Source: Pseudomonas fluorescens (GTDB lineage: Bacteria; Pseudomonadota; Gammaproteobacteria; Pseudomonadales; Pseudomonadaceae). Taken from it: a stretch of 64,000 nucleotides of DNA. This document shows, in pieces, positions 38,272 through 47,026 of this stretch; position 1 is the stretch's first letter; each line of letters begins with the position of its first letter. The stretch covers positions 248,001-312,000 of the forward strand of contig NZ_CABVIR010000001.1 of NCBI RefSeq assembly GCF_902498065.1, written 5' to 3'. The translations under genes and the position numbers were made by a program. The notes below the pieces were generated by a model, which was given only the letters and a program-made list of their open reading frames with translations, had not been told where the DNA came from and searched no databases.

Positions 38272-38338
38272 CTGCGCTAAATGTTTGCGCGCTAAGTAAG
38301 TGCGAAATGAATGTATCGCGCAAATATTTAGCGCGCAA
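38272..38338. promoter_or_regulatory. OhrR operator cluster upstream of ohr
   Basis: Repeated inverted motifs tttgcgcgctaa (38284-38295) and tttagcgcgcaa (38327-38338), with partial copies at 38272 and 38314. They lie 30-95 bases upstream of the ohr start and share a GCGCGC core, so dimeric OhrR could bind and repress until oxidised. Confidence 0.7.
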
Positions 38339-38472
38339 GATAAATTTTGAAAAAAGTTTTGGTTCCGAAGTGGTCACTGGTTGGATGTGTTGCGTTAGAG
38401 CGGTCGCGGCAGGTTTTTCCGTTGGAAAAATATTATGAAGGAAGAAACGAGGTCGGCAGGGGCACCACAAAG

Positions 38473-38517
38473 CAAATGTGGGAGCGAGATCGGCAAGCCG
38501 ATCTCGCTCCCACAGGG
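38473..38517. repeat. Single long REP palindrome
   Basis: Near-perfect palindrome tgtgggagcgagatcgg (38476-) and ccgatctcgctcccaca (-38516) with a short loop, lying between ohrR and ohr. Unlike the other REP elements, the two arms are adjacent, giving one strong hairpin. Confidence 0.85.
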
Positions 38518-38537
38518 GATTTATGATGGATTGAGGA

Positions 38538-38999
38538 TTACAGGCTGTCTTGCAGATTGCTGCGCAGCACTTGCAGCTCCGCTTGCAGTTTTTGCAACCG
38601 CTCAAGCGTCATCCCGCTGGCGCCGAGGATGCACTGGGGCACGCCCCGCGCCTTGTCCCGCAATGCGCGGCCCTGTTCAGTCAGCTCGACAATCACCACT
38701 CGCTCGTCCTCGCGGCTGCGAGTGCGGCTGAGCAAGCCTTCGACTTCCAGACGCTTGAGCAGCGGGGTTAGTGAGCCGGGATCGGTCAGCAATCGCGCGC
38801 TGATTTCGCCTACGGTCAAACCGTCCCGTTCCCACAACACCATCATCGCCAGGTACTGCGGATAGGTCAGGCCCAACGCCTGCAGCAGCGGCTTGTAGAC
38901 CTTGGTCATCAGCAGCGAGGTGGAATGCAGGGCGAAGCAGGCCTGATTGTCCAGCAGCAGGGCGTCGCAGTTATCGGATGTGTTGCGCTCGGTGTTCAT
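38538..38999 (-). CDS. ohrR: OhrR, MarR-family redox sensor
   Basis: 153 residues from the ATG at 38999 (MNTERNT); an in-frame upstream start at 39026 is possible. The sensing Cys is in LDNQACFALHS (Cys21 from this start), the conserved OhrR position; reaction with organic peroxide releases the DNA. MarR winged helix with LSRTRSREDERVVIVELTE in the wing (core REDERVVIVELT). Adjacent to ohr with operator repeats between. Same strand, so ohrR lies upstream of ohr. Confidence 0.93.
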   Translation of the reverse strand: MNTERNTSDNCDALLLDNQACFALHSTSLLMTKVYKPLLQALGLTYPQYLAMMVLWERDGLTVGEISARLLTDPGSLTPLLKRLEVEGLLSRTRSREDERVVIVELTEQGRALRDKARGVPQCILGASGMTLERLQKLQAELQVLRSNLQDSL

Positions 39000-39068
39000 T
39001 TCGAAGCCTTGATCAGTGATCGTCATAAATCTAGCGGGCGAATCTTTAATGCGCCAGACAATTCTGGA

Positions 39069-40025
39069 CTAGTGCCGGTCCAGGTTGGTTTGCAGCGCCA
39101 GATCCCATGGCGGGACAGGGCTGAAGCGGACTTTCAGGTATTCCAGCAATAAACGACTCCTCGGGTTGGGTTGCTGCTCCAGACGCAACGCATAGATGCC
39201 GGTGGTTTCCGGCGGTGGCAGGCCGTGTTCACAGAACAGCGGCAACAGTTCGCCGCGCAACAGGTATTCGCTGGTCAGCCAGGTCGGCAAGTGCGCGATA
39301 CCGAGTCCGGCCAGCGTGCCGCACAGCAGCGCCTCGGCATTGTTGGCGCTCAGGCGGATGCGTCCGGGACGATGCAAATGCATTTCTGCATTGCGCTCGA
39401 ATCGCCACGCAAACGGTGGCGCCAGGCCGTCCCAGTCGAGGCCATCGTGGCCGCTCAATTGCGCGGGATCGGTCGGTACGCCACGGCGTTGCAGATACGC
39501 GGGGCTGGCGCAGGCGATGCGCACCATGCTTGCCAGTGGCGTGGCCACCAAGCGGGTGTCGGCCATTTGCCCGGCGCGCAGCACCAGATCGACTTTGCCC
39601 AGGTTCAAACCCTGCATGTCGACAAAACTGTCGATCAAGTGCAGTTGCACGTCGAGGCCGGGGTAGAGCATCAGAAAATCGGCGATCACTGGCGCCAGAT
39701 GCCGCCGGCCGAACGCAGCGGGCGCGTCGATCCGGATCAGCCCTTCCGGTGCGCTGCTCAGGGACACTGCCTCGGCCCGGGCCAATTGCAGTTCAGCCAC
39801 GATCCGCCGCGCTCGCTCGGCAAACGCCACGCCGGCCGGGGTCGCGCGGACGGCGTGGGTACTGCGAATAAACAACTGGCTGCCGACGGCGCTTTCCAGG
39901 CTGTCGATGCGCCGCGCCACAGCCGAAGGGGTCAGTGGATGACGGCGCGAGGCGGCTGAAAAACTGCCGGTTTCCAATACGTCGAGGAACAGGCCGAGTT
40001 GTTCGGTCAATTGATTGGGGTTCAT
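39069..40025 (-). CDS. LysR-family transcriptional regulator
   Basis: 318 residues from the ATG at 40025. Helix-turn-helix about 10-65 (GSFSAASRRHPLTPSAVARR, core LTPSAVARRIDSLE) and LysR substrate domain (about 90-300). Divergent from the TauE/SafE exporter gene with 111 bp between, which suggests that it controls that exporter. The effector is unknown, though sulfur compounds or organic anions are possible from the neighbour. Confidence 0.85.
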   Translation of the reverse strand: MNPNQLTEQLGLFLDVLETGSFSAASRRHPLTPSAVARRIDSLESAVGSQLFIRSTHAVRATPAGVAFAERARRIVAELQLARAEAVSLSSAPEGLIRIDAPAAFGRRHLAPVIADFLMLYPGLDVQLHLIDSFVDMQGLNLGKVDLVLRAGQMADTRLVATPLASMVRIACASPAYLQRRGVPTDPAQLSGHDGLDWDGLAPPFAWRFERNAEMHLHRPGRIRLSANNAEALLCGTLAGLGIAHLPTWLTSEYLLRGELLPLFCEHGLPPPETTGIYALRLEQQPNPRSRLLLEYLKVRFSPVPPWDLALQTNLDRH

Positions 40026-40136
40026 GAATTCGTCAGCGCTTATGCGAAGTTGGCACAGCCATTGTGCGTTGCTGTGCGTTTCCCTGCCAGCGCCGACTGC
40101 GTAGGATGAATGGCCTGAGATAAAAGGAAATCGGCC

Positions 40137-40886
40137 GTGATCGAGTTTTTGATGTACTTGGTATTTGGCGCAGCCCTGGGAACCCTCGGCGGCCTGTTTG
40201 GTATTGGTGGGGGCCTGATCGCCATTCCATTGCTCGGCGTGTTGTTCGGTCTTGATCAGCAAATTGCCCAGGGCACCGCACTGGTGATGGTTGTGCCGAA
40301 CGTGATGCTGGCGCTATGGCGTTATCACCAGCGCAATAAAATCGAAATGCGTCACGCGCTGCCACTGGCCTCGATGGGTTTTTGCTTTGCCTGGATCGGT
40401 TCGATCTGGGCGGTGGGTATTGATGCGCAAACCATGCGCGTCGGATTTGTCGCGTTCCTGATCGCGCTGTCGGCCTACAACCTGATGCGAATGTTCTACG
40501 CCAGTGCGCCGGCCAGTTCTCAGATGAATTACTCATGGCCATGGCTGGGCGTACTCGGCGCGGCGTCCGGGACCATGGGCGGATTGTTCGGCGTGGGTGG
40601 GGCGGTGGTGGCAACACCGGTGCTGACCAGTCTGTTCGGCACCAGCCAGGTGGTGGCCCAAGGGTTGTCGCTGGCACTGGCATTGCCCAGCACAGGCGTC
40701 ACGCTGGTTACCTATGCCGTGCATCATCAAGTGAACTGGATGATCGGCCTGCCGTTGGCCGTGGGTGGACTGCTGAGCATCAGCTGGGGCGTGAAGATCG
40801 CTCATGCCATGCCGGAGCGCCTCCTGCGCGGGTTGTTCTGCGGCTTCCTGGTGCTGTGTGCGGTGATGCTCGCGTTTAAAGTTTGA
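40137..40886 (+). CDS. TauE/SafE-family sulfite/anion exporter
   Basis: 249 residues, about eight membrane helices, from a GTG start preceded by AAAAGGAAA. Two repeats of the family motif GGLFGIGGGLIAIPLL (about 18-33) and GGLFGVGGAVVATPVL (about 147-162) are visible. TauE/SafE proteins move sulfite, sulfoacetate or other small organic anions across the inner membrane; substrate unknown here. Its stop overlaps the LysR stop on the other strand by eleven bases. Divergent from the LysR gene at 39069. Confidence 0.88.
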   Translation: MIEFLMYLVFGAALGTLGGLFGIGGGLIAIPLLGVLFGLDQQIAQGTALVMVVPNVMLALWRYHQRNKIEMRHALPLASMGFCFAWIGSIWAVGIDAQTMRVGFVAFLIALSAYNLMRMFYASAPASSQMNYSWPWLGVLGAASGTMGGLFGVGGAVVATPVLTSLFGTSQVVAQGLSLALALPSTGVTLVTYAVHHQVNWMIGLPLAVGGLLSISWGVKIAHAMPERLLRGLFCGFLVLCAVMLAFKV

Positions 40887-41730
40887 AGCCTTCGACGATG
40901 TGTTCGGCCAGGCATTCGGTAATCGGTGACGGATTGTGCAGGTTGCGCACCAGCATGATGCTGGCCTCGGGCAGCACGGGCAGGTCTTCGGCCTCACCGA
41001 GAATGCGCATGTCCGGGGTGATCAGGCTTTCCAGTTGTGCGGTGACGGCGAGTCCGGCGCTGACCACCGCCATGATCGCCGACAGGCTCGAGCTGTTGTA
41101 GGCCACGCGATAATCGCGGCCCATCGCATCCAGCGCATTGCAGGCCCACAGCCTGCAGAAACAATCACTGTTGAACATCGCCAGCGGTAACGGCGTCTGC
41201 TCGTGGGCGCTGAAGCATTGTGCCTCGGCCCAGACAAAACGCTCCTTGCGCAGCAACTGGCCGATCTCGTTGCCCGGCTCGCGGGTGACGATGGACAAGT
41301 CGAGATCCTGGCGCAGCAGCAATTGTTTTGATGATTCGCAGTGCACCTCGATCTGGATCAGCGGGTAAGACTGCGCGAATCGCCGCAGAATCCCCGGCAG
41401 AAAACGCATCACGTAATCGTCCGGCGTGCCGATCCGCACCATGCCCACCATGTGCGGTTCACGCAGGGTGTTGAACACCTCGCTGTGCAATTTCAGGATG
41501 CGTCGGGCATAACCCAGCAGCACCTGGCCTTCAGCGGTCAGCCGCACCTGGCGGCCGTCGCGCTGGAACAGTTGGCGTTGCAACACGTCCTCTTCCAGCC
41601 GCTTCATTTGCATGCTGACGGCGGACTGCGTGCGGTTGACCAATTCCCCTGCGCGGGTAAAACCGCCCTGATCGGCGATGGCAACAAAAGTGCGCAGCAC
41701 TTCGGTGTCGATACTTGGGAAGGCGGACAT
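40876..41730 (-). CDS. LysR-family transcriptional regulator
   Basis: 284 residues. Helix-turn-helix (about 8-65, with FTRAGELVNRTQSAVSMQMKRLE; core VNRTQSAVSMQMKRL) and LysR substrate domain containing several Cys (EAQCFSAHE, NSDCFCRLWAC) in the effector part, which is unusual. Divergent from the DUF1127 gene at 41827 and convergent with the exporter gene. Which genes it controls is not clear; the small divergent gene is the nearest candidate. Confidence 0.85.
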   Translation of the reverse strand: MSAFPSIDTEVLRTFVAIADQGGFTRAGELVNRTQSAVSMQMKRLEEDVLQRQLFQRDGRQVRLTAEGQVLLGYARRILKLHSEVFNTLREPHMVGMVRIGTPDDYVMRFLPGILRRFAQSYPLIQIEVHCESSKQLLLRQDLDLSIVTREPGNEIGQLLRKERFVWAEAQCFSAHEQTPLPLAMFNSDCFCRLWACNALDAMGRDYRVAYNSSSLSAIMAVVSAGLAVTAQLESLITPDMRILGEAEDLPVLPEASIMLVRNLHNPSPITECLAEHIVEGFKL

Positions 41731-41826
41731 TCATCAATCTCCGAGATGTGTTGCATCAGAAACATTCGTTGGATTGATCTTAGCTCCGGCGCGACACTTG
41801 AGCCATCCCAAACGGAGGGCAACAAG

Positions 41827-42042
41827 ATGAAAGGTCAAAAAGGTTATGTCGAGGTAGAGAAACATTCCATCCACGTCGTCTCGGATTTGCTGCACAAGAT
41901 CACGCGCTGGTACGAATTGCACCGTGAACGTGAGTTGTTGGCGGGCATGAGCGATGAAGCATTGAAGGACATCGGGCTCAGTCGTGCGGATGTCGAGCAC
42001 GAAGCCATCCGCCCATTCTGGGATGACCCGATGCACAAATGA
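41827..42042 (+). CDS. DUF1127 small protein
   Basis: 71 residues from the ATG at 41827. The C-terminal DUF1127 motif is present: RWYELHRERELLAGMSDEALKDIGLSRADVEHEA, core LLAGMSDEALKDIGLSRADV (about 38-57). DUF1127 proteins are small, Arg-rich, often stress-linked and RNA-binding in a few studied cases; function here unknown. The following YcaQ-like gene starts 65 bases later on the same strand. Confidence 0.85.
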   Translation: MKGQKGYVEVEKHSIHVVSDLLHKITRWYELHRERELLAGMSDEALKDIGLSRADVEHEAIRPFWDDPMHK

Positions 42043-42106
42043 GTAACCCACAACTACACAAACCGTCTCCCGGTGAGGTAGGTTGCGAGCAGACAAGGAG
42101 ATGCTC

Positions 42107-43333
42107 ATGCCCGCAACGCTGTCCTTTTCCATCAAACAGGCTCGACGCCTGGCGCTGGCCGCCCAAGGGTTCAACGGGCGCCAGCCGCCGGCGACGATCA
42201 AAGCGGCCCAGCTCAATCGGTTGATCGAGCGGCTGGGCATTCTGCAGATCGATTCGGTCAATGCGTTGGTGCGTTCGCACTACCTTCCCTTGTTTTCCCG
42301 CCTCGGCAATTACTCATCCAATTTGCTCGACCAGGCTGCCTGGAGTTCGGGCCGTCGACGTACGCTGTTCGAATATTGGGGCCATGAAGCCTCGTTGCTG
42401 CCCCTGTCGATGTACCCGTTGATGCGCTGGCGCATGCAACGCGCGAGTCGTGGCGAAGATATCTATCAGCAACTGGCGCGTTTCGGGCGAGAGCAACAGG
42501 ACACTGTTCGGCGGGTGCTGGCCTCGGTCGAGGCGCTCGGTGCGCTGGGTGCCGGGAGTCTGTCGACCCGTCAGGAGCGGGCCGGGCCGTGGTGGGACTG
42601 GAGCGCGGAAAAGCATGCGCTGGAATGGTTGTTCGCCGCCGGAGAAGTGACCGTGGCCGGGCGGCGTGGTTTCGAGCGGCTCTATGATTTGCCGGAGCGG
42701 GTGATTCCTGCGGCAATTCTGCAGCAGCCGTTGCTCTCGGAGGACGAGGCCCAGCGCGGGCTGCTGCTGCATGCCGCGAATGCTTTGGGGGTGGCGACGG
42801 AAAAGGACTTGCGCGATTACTTTCGTCTCAGTCCTGGTGATGCACGTCCGCGTCTGGCGGAGTTGGTGGAGGCAGGGGAACTGCTGACCTGTGAAGTGGA
42901 GGGTTGGCGGCAATCGGCCTTTTGCCTGCCAGCGCCGAAAGTGCCGCGCAGAGTCGAGGCCAGTGCTTTGCTTTCGCCGTTTGATTCGCTGGTCTGGGAG
43001 CGCAGTCGCACCGAGCGTTTGTTTGATTTTCGCTATCGGTTGGAGATTTATACGCCGCCGGACAAGCGGGTCTACGGCTATTACGTGTTGCCGTTTTTAC
43101 ACAACGAGCGGATTGCCGCACGGGTGGATTTGCGCGCGGAACGGGTGTTGGGGCGGCTCGCAATACATGCCGTGCATGAGGAAGAGCCGGGGCTGGACGA
43201 GGAGGGGATGCTGGCGTTAGCGGTCAATTTGCGGCGGATGGCGGATTGGTTGGGGTTGGAGCAGGTTCAGTTGAATTGCCCGCGGGCGAGTGCGGTGCGG
43301 TTGCGGGTGGCATTGGCACAGATAGATGGGTGA
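42107..43333 (+). CDS. YcaQ-family winged-helix DNA glycosylase (crosslink repair type)
   Basis: 408 residues from the ATG at 42107, six bases after AAGGAG; a nearby ATG at 42101 sits too close to the ribosome site. The family (DUF1006/HTH_42) includes E. coli YcaQ and Streptomyces AlkZ, which remove bulky alkylated bases and unhook DNA interstrand crosslinks. Typical features: FNGRQPPATIKAAQLNRLIERLGILQIDSVNALVRSHYLPLFSRLG (core GILQIDSVNALVRSHYL), and the catalytic QxQ- or QxD-like motif as QID (about residues 46-48), which is the YcaQ form. Winged helices follow. Activity inferred from the family. Confidence 0.87.
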   Translation: MPATLSFSIKQARRLALAAQGFNGRQPPATIKAAQLNRLIERLGILQIDSVNALVRSHYLPLFSRLGNYSSNLLDQAAWSSGRRRTLFEYWGHEASLLPLSMYPLMRWRMQRASRGEDIYQQLARFGREQQDTVRRVLASVEALGALGAGSLSTRQERAGPWWDWSAEKHALEWLFAAGEVTVAGRRGFERLYDLPERVIPAAILQQPLLSEDEAQRGLLLHAANALGVATEKDLRDYFRLSPGDARPRLAELVEAGELLTCEVEGWRQSAFCLPAPKVPRRVEASALLSPFDSLVWERSRTERLFDFRYRLEIYTPPDKRVYGYYVLPFLHNERIAARVDLRAERVLGRLAIHAVHEEEPGLDEEGMLALAVNLRRMADWLGLEQVQLNCPRASAVRLRVALAQIDG

Positions 43334-43344
43334 CTAATCTGGGC

Positions 43345-43432
43345 TAATCGCCAGCAGGCTGGCTCCCACAATGGATCTGTGTCGTACACAAAATCATGTG
43401 GGAGCTAGCCTGCTAGCGATAGCGGTACATCA
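43345..43432. repeat. Paired REP element
   Basis: atcgccagcaggctggctcccaca and tgtgggagctagcctgctagcgat, in the gap between the YcaQ-like and class II DAHP synthase genes. Confidence 0.88.
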
Positions 43433-43444
43433 GGCGATCAAAAA

Positions 43445-44791
43445 CTACCGTCGAACCTGCTTCAAAGTTTCAGCAATCAAAAACGCCAACTCCAGCGACT
43501 GATCCGCATTCATCCGCGGATCACAATGGGTGTGATACCGGTCCGACAACCCATCCTCGGTAATCGGCCGCGCACCACCAATGCACTCGGTGACATTCTG
43601 CCCGGTCATCTCGATATGGATGCCGCCGGCATAGGTGCCTTCCGCTTCGTGCACCTGGAAAAACTGCTTCACTTCGCCAAGAATCTGCGCAAAGTCGCGG
43701 GTCTTGTAGCCGCTGCTGGCCTTGATGGTGTTGCCGTGCATCGGGTCGGAACTCCAGAGCACTTGCTTGCCTTCACGCTGCACCGCGCGGATCAGCGCCG
43801 GCAAGTGATCGCCGACCTTGTTCGCGCCCATCCGTGCGATCAGGTTCAAACGGCCTGGATCGTTGTCCGGGTTGAGCACGTCGATCAGGCGGATCAGGTC
43901 GTCCGGGTTCATGCTCGGCCCCACTTTGACCCCGATCGGGTTGTTCACCCCGCGCAGGAATTCGACGTGAGCGCCGTCGAGCTGTCGGGTGCGGTCGCCG
44001 ATCCACAGCATGTGCGCCGAGCAATCGTAGTAATCGTTGGTCAGGCTGTCGCGACGCACGAAGGCTTCTTCGTAGTTCAGCAGCAGCGCTTCGTGGGCGG
44101 TGAAGAAACTGGTTTCGCGCAATTGCGGCGAAGTGTCCATGCCGCAGGCGCGCATGAATGCCAGTGTTTCATCGATGCGGTCGGCGAGGTGGCTGTATTT
44201 TTCCGCCAGGGCCGAGTTGGCGATGAAGTCCAGGTTCCACTTGTGCACCTGATGCAGGTCGGCAAAACCGCCCTGGGCGAAGGCGCGCAGCAGGTTCAGG
44301 GTCGCGGTGGATTGGTGATAGGACTGCAGCAGGCGTTCCGGGTCAGGTACACGGCTTTTTTCGTCGAAACCGATACCGTTGACGATGTCGCCACGGTAGG
44401 CGGGCAGGGTCACGCCGTCGATGGTTTCGTCGTTGGCCGAACGCGGTTTGGCGAACTGCCCGGCCATGCGCCCGACCTTGACCACCGGGCAACCGGCAGC
44501 GAAGGTCATGACGATCGCCATCTGCAGCAGCACTTTGAAGGTGTCGCGGATTTTCGCGGCGGAGAACTCGGCGAAGCTTTCGGCGCAGTCGCCGCCCTGC
44601 AACAGAAACGCGCGGCCCTGGGTCACTTCGGCGAACTGACGGCGCAACTCCCGGGCTTCACCGGCAAACACCAGCGGCGGATAGCTCGCCAGGGTTTGCT
44701 CGACGTGCAGCAAATGCGCCGCGTCGGGATAAACAGGTTGTTGCTGGATCGGCAAGGCGCGCCAGCTGTCAGGGCTCCAGGGTTGGCTCAT
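43445..44791 (-). CDS. 3-deoxy-7-phosphoheptulonate synthase, class II
   Basis: 448 residues from the ATG at 44791 (a GTG at 44794 precedes it). Plant-type class II DAHP synthase, catalysing the same reaction as the class I enzyme at 28124. Family motifs: [15 protein letters not shown] (about 82-96), [30 protein letters not shown], and [10 protein letters not shown]. Class II enzymes serve either primary shikimate flux or secondary products such as phenazines; no phenazine-type neighbours are seen, so a primary role is more likely. Single gene. Divergent from the spermidine-synthase-like gene. Confidence 0.95.
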   Translation of the reverse strand: MSQPWSPDSWRALPIQQQPVYPDAAHLLHVEQTLASYPPLVFAGEARELRRQFAEVTQGRAFLLQGGDCAESFAEFSAAKIRDTFKVLLQMAIVMTFAAGCPVVKVGRMAGQFAKPRSANDETIDGVTLPAYRGDIVNGIGFDEKSRVPDPERLLQSYHQSTATLNLLRAFAQGGFADLHQVHKWNLDFIANSALAEKYSHLADRIDETLAFMRACGMDTSPQLRETSFFTAHEALLLNYEEAFVRRDSLTNDYYDCSAHMLWIGDRTRQLDGAHVEFLRGVNNPIGVKVGPSMNPDDLIRLIDVLNPDNDPGRLNLIARMGANKVGDHLPALIRAVQREGKQVLWSSDPMHGNTIKASSGYKTRDFAQILGEVKQFFQVHEAEGTYAGGIHIEMTGQNVTECIGGARPITEDGLSDRYHTHCDPRMNADQSLELAFLIAETLKQVRR

Positions 44792-44939
44792 CACGGTCTC
44801 GGTTGTTTTACGCTCGGGCGTTCATGTTATCAGCAATTAGTGCGTGACCTGTTCCCGTCGCTTCGCGGACAATCGCGCTTTTGCCGCCCGATGTTGCGGT
44901 GTACTGCGTTGCCGGGCCCGGTGACGATCTGGAGACGAA

Positions 44940-45695
44940 ATGACTGAGGAGCGCGTCGAGCATCTGCTCGCCGAGGTACAGGACGAGTTCGGCGTGATTC
45001 GCGTGCTGGAAGTGGCCGATTACCGTTTTCTCGAGTTCGGTGATGCCATCGAACAGAGTTGCGTGTTCACCGCCGACCCTAGCTGGCTCGAATACGATTA
45101 CACCCGTGCCATGCTGATCGGTGCGTTGTGCCATGAGCAACCGGAAAGCGCACTGTTCCTCGGCCTCGGCGCTGGCACGCTGACTCAGGCGTGCCTGAAG
45201 TTCTTGCCGCTGGAAGATGTCGAAGCCATTGAGCTGCGGCCCGACGTGCCGCGCCTGGCCATCGAATTCCTGGGGCTGGATGACGATCCGCGACTGTACA
45301 TCCGCGTCGGCGATGCGCTGGAACTGCTCGATACCGCCGAGCCGGCCGACCTGATTTTCGTCGACCTTTACACCGATGTCGGGCCAGGTGTCGGGCATCT
45401 GGCCTGGAATTTTCTGGAAAACTGTCAGAAACGCCTGAATCCGGGTGGTTGGCTGGTGATCAATCAATGGGCTACCGATGATGGCAAGCCGTTGGGTGCG
45501 GCGTTGTTGCGCGGGCTCTATCACCGGCATTACTGGGAGCTGCCGGTGAAGGAGGGCAATGTGATTCTGCTCGTGCCGTCGGAGCTGGATCAGGAGCTGG
45601 ACATGCACGGGTTGGTGGCGCGGGCCGAAGGGTTGGCGCCGCGGTTGGGGTACTCGTTGCAGTCGTTGATCAAGGCGATCCGCCCGGCGACTTGA
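44940..45695 (+). CDS. Spermidine-synthase-like SAM-fold protein
   Basis: 251 residues. Rossmann-type methyltransferase/aminopropyltransferase fold, with motif I LFLGLGAGTLTQA (about 78-90), motif II acidic EAIELRP, and DLIFVDLYTD (about 139-148). The shape matches the spermidine synthase family, but the Asp/Gln pairs that bind putrescine are not all visible, so it may use another acceptor or act as a putative methyltransferase. Cytoplasmic. Divergent from the DAHP synthase gene. Confidence 0.8.
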   Translation: MTEERVEHLLAEVQDEFGVIRVLEVADYRFLEFGDAIEQSCVFTADPSWLEYDYTRAMLIGALCHEQPESALFLGLGAGTLTQACLKFLPLEDVEAIELRPDVPRLAIEFLGLDDDPRLYIRVGDALELLDTAEPADLIFVDLYTDVGPGVGHLAWNFLENCQKRLNPGGWLVINQWATDDGKPLGAALLRGLYHRHYWELPVKEGNVILLVPSELDQELDMHGLVARAEGLAPRLGYSLQSLIKAIRPAT

Positions 45696-45711
45696 TTTGT
45701 CGTCTATATGG

Positions 45712-45792
45712 GCCTAATCGCGGGCAAGCCCGCTCCCACAGTGATTGTGGATATTCACAAAACCTGTGGGAGCGGGCTTGCCCGCGATGAGG
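45712..45792. repeat. Paired REP element
   Basis: atcgcgggcaagcccgctcccaca and tgtgggagcgggcttgcccgcgat, a well-paired variant with the GGGC arm, spacer about 25 bases. Confidence 0.88.
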
Positions 45793-45813
45793 CCCTCGCA
45801 ACCAAAACATCCT

Positions 45814-46605
45814 TCAAAACCCTTTGAACACGCCGGGCCGCTTCTCCAACATCGACCGCACGCCTTCCTGCGCATCCTCACTCGCCAGCAACTTCTTCAC
45901 CAATGGCGGCAACGCCAGCGCCGCCGCTGTTTCTCCTTCATAACGCGCCTGCCGCGCCGACATCAGCGTCGCCTGCACCCCCAGCGGCGCCTGCCGGGCA
46001 ATCCGCTCCGCCAATTCAATCGCCCGCGGCAGCAAGTCTTCGCTGGCCATGACTTCCTGCACCAGGCCCAGATGCAACGCGTCATGCGCATCGAATTCAT
46101 CCCCGGTCAGCAACCAGCGCATCGCATTGCCCCAACCGGCGACCTGATGCAAGCGCAAGGTGGCGCCGCCGAACGGGAAGATCCCGCGCTGCACTTCTTT
46201 CTGGGCAAACCGGGTGTTGCTGGCGCAAAGGTTGATGTCGGCGGCCAGCATCAGCTCGATGCCGATGGTCAGGCAATAACCTTGCGCGGCGACGATCACC
46301 GGTTTGCTGACTCGCGGCCCCGCAAACACGCCCCACGGATCGCAACCGCCGGGCGGCGCCTGCCAGCCCTCGGCCAGGGCTGAGCTGGCGCTGACCAGAT
46401 CAAGCCCGGCGGTAAAATGCTCGCCATGACCGAACACCACCGCCACCCGCGCTTCGCTGTCGGCCTCGAACTCGCCATAGGCCAGGCTGAGGGCGTTGAG
46501 CAGGTCGAGATCGAAGGCGTTGCGCTTGGCCACCCGATCGAGGCCGATCAACAGGACATGGCCGTGCCGTTCGCAGGTCACACGGCTGGTAACGGGTTGA
46601 TTCAT
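45814..46605 (-). CDS. Enoyl-CoA hydratase/isomerase family protein
   Basis: 263 residues from the ATG at 46605 (MNQPVTSRV). Crotonase fold with oxyanion motif GEHFTAGLDL (about 60-69) and AAQGYCLTIGIELMLAADI (about 106-124). The second catalytic Glu is replaced or shifted: the segment KEVQRGIFPFGGA has Glu in the place expected in hydratases, so a hydratase or isomerase role is possible but not certain. Single gene between REP element and the helicase promoter. The substrate is unknown. Confidence 0.82.
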   Translation of the reverse strand: MNQPVTSRVTCERHGHVLLIGLDRVAKRNAFDLDLLNALSLAYGEFEADSEARVAVVFGHGEHFTAGLDLVSASSALAEGWQAPPGGCDPWGVFAGPRVSKPVIVAAQGYCLTIGIELMLAADINLCASNTRFAQKEVQRGIFPFGGATLRLHQVAGWGNAMRWLLTGDEFDAHDALHLGLVQEVMASEDLLPRAIELAERIARQAPLGVQATLMSARQARYEGETAAALALPPLVKKLLASEDAQEGVRSMLEKRPGVFKGF

Positions 46606-46800
46606 CGAACAATTCCTCGGGTGGGAAGGGATTGTGAGGCCGTAGGTATGCTTCACAACGGTGAACCGTTTTAGCGCCATCGCCAGCAGGGCCGGGCCTT
46701 TGAAAAATAGACGCTTGCGCGATTATCCGCAAAGCCTGTGACATAACGGTGTATGCGTCGGTTTTCCGACAAATAATGCTCCCTTTTTGGGCGAATTCCG

Positions 46801-47026
46801 GTATAGTGCGCGCCGGCCTTTAACCGGGCCGCGTTTAGGTAGCGCAATTCCCCGAAGTCAGCTTCGGCTGCACGTCCGCACAGCGGACTCTCCCTTGACG
46901 AATCTTTTTCATTCATTCGTTTTCGCAAATCCCCGCCGACAAAGCAGCCAGGGCGACTCTTGAGTCTTACACGGCATGCGCAGCTTTGGAGCATGGGTCT
47001 TTGCGGATGCACTTAGAGGCAGACCC
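46801..47026 (+). promoter_or_regulatory. Promoter and long structured leader of the DEAD-box helicase gene
   Basis: A -10 element TATAGT lies at about 46802-46807, giving a start near 46814 and a leader of about 210 bases before the ATG at 47027. The leader has hairpins ccgaa..ttcgg (46852-46868) and gtccgc..gcggac (46874-46888) and a T-rich stretch. Cold-shock helicase genes in enteric bacteria also have leaders of about this size; control by temperature or by the helicase itself is an inference. Confidence 0.6.

Noticed and set aside
43526..44947. 473-residue plus-strand frame
   Set aside because: Antisense of the class II DAHP synthase gene, which has all its motifs on the minus strand.
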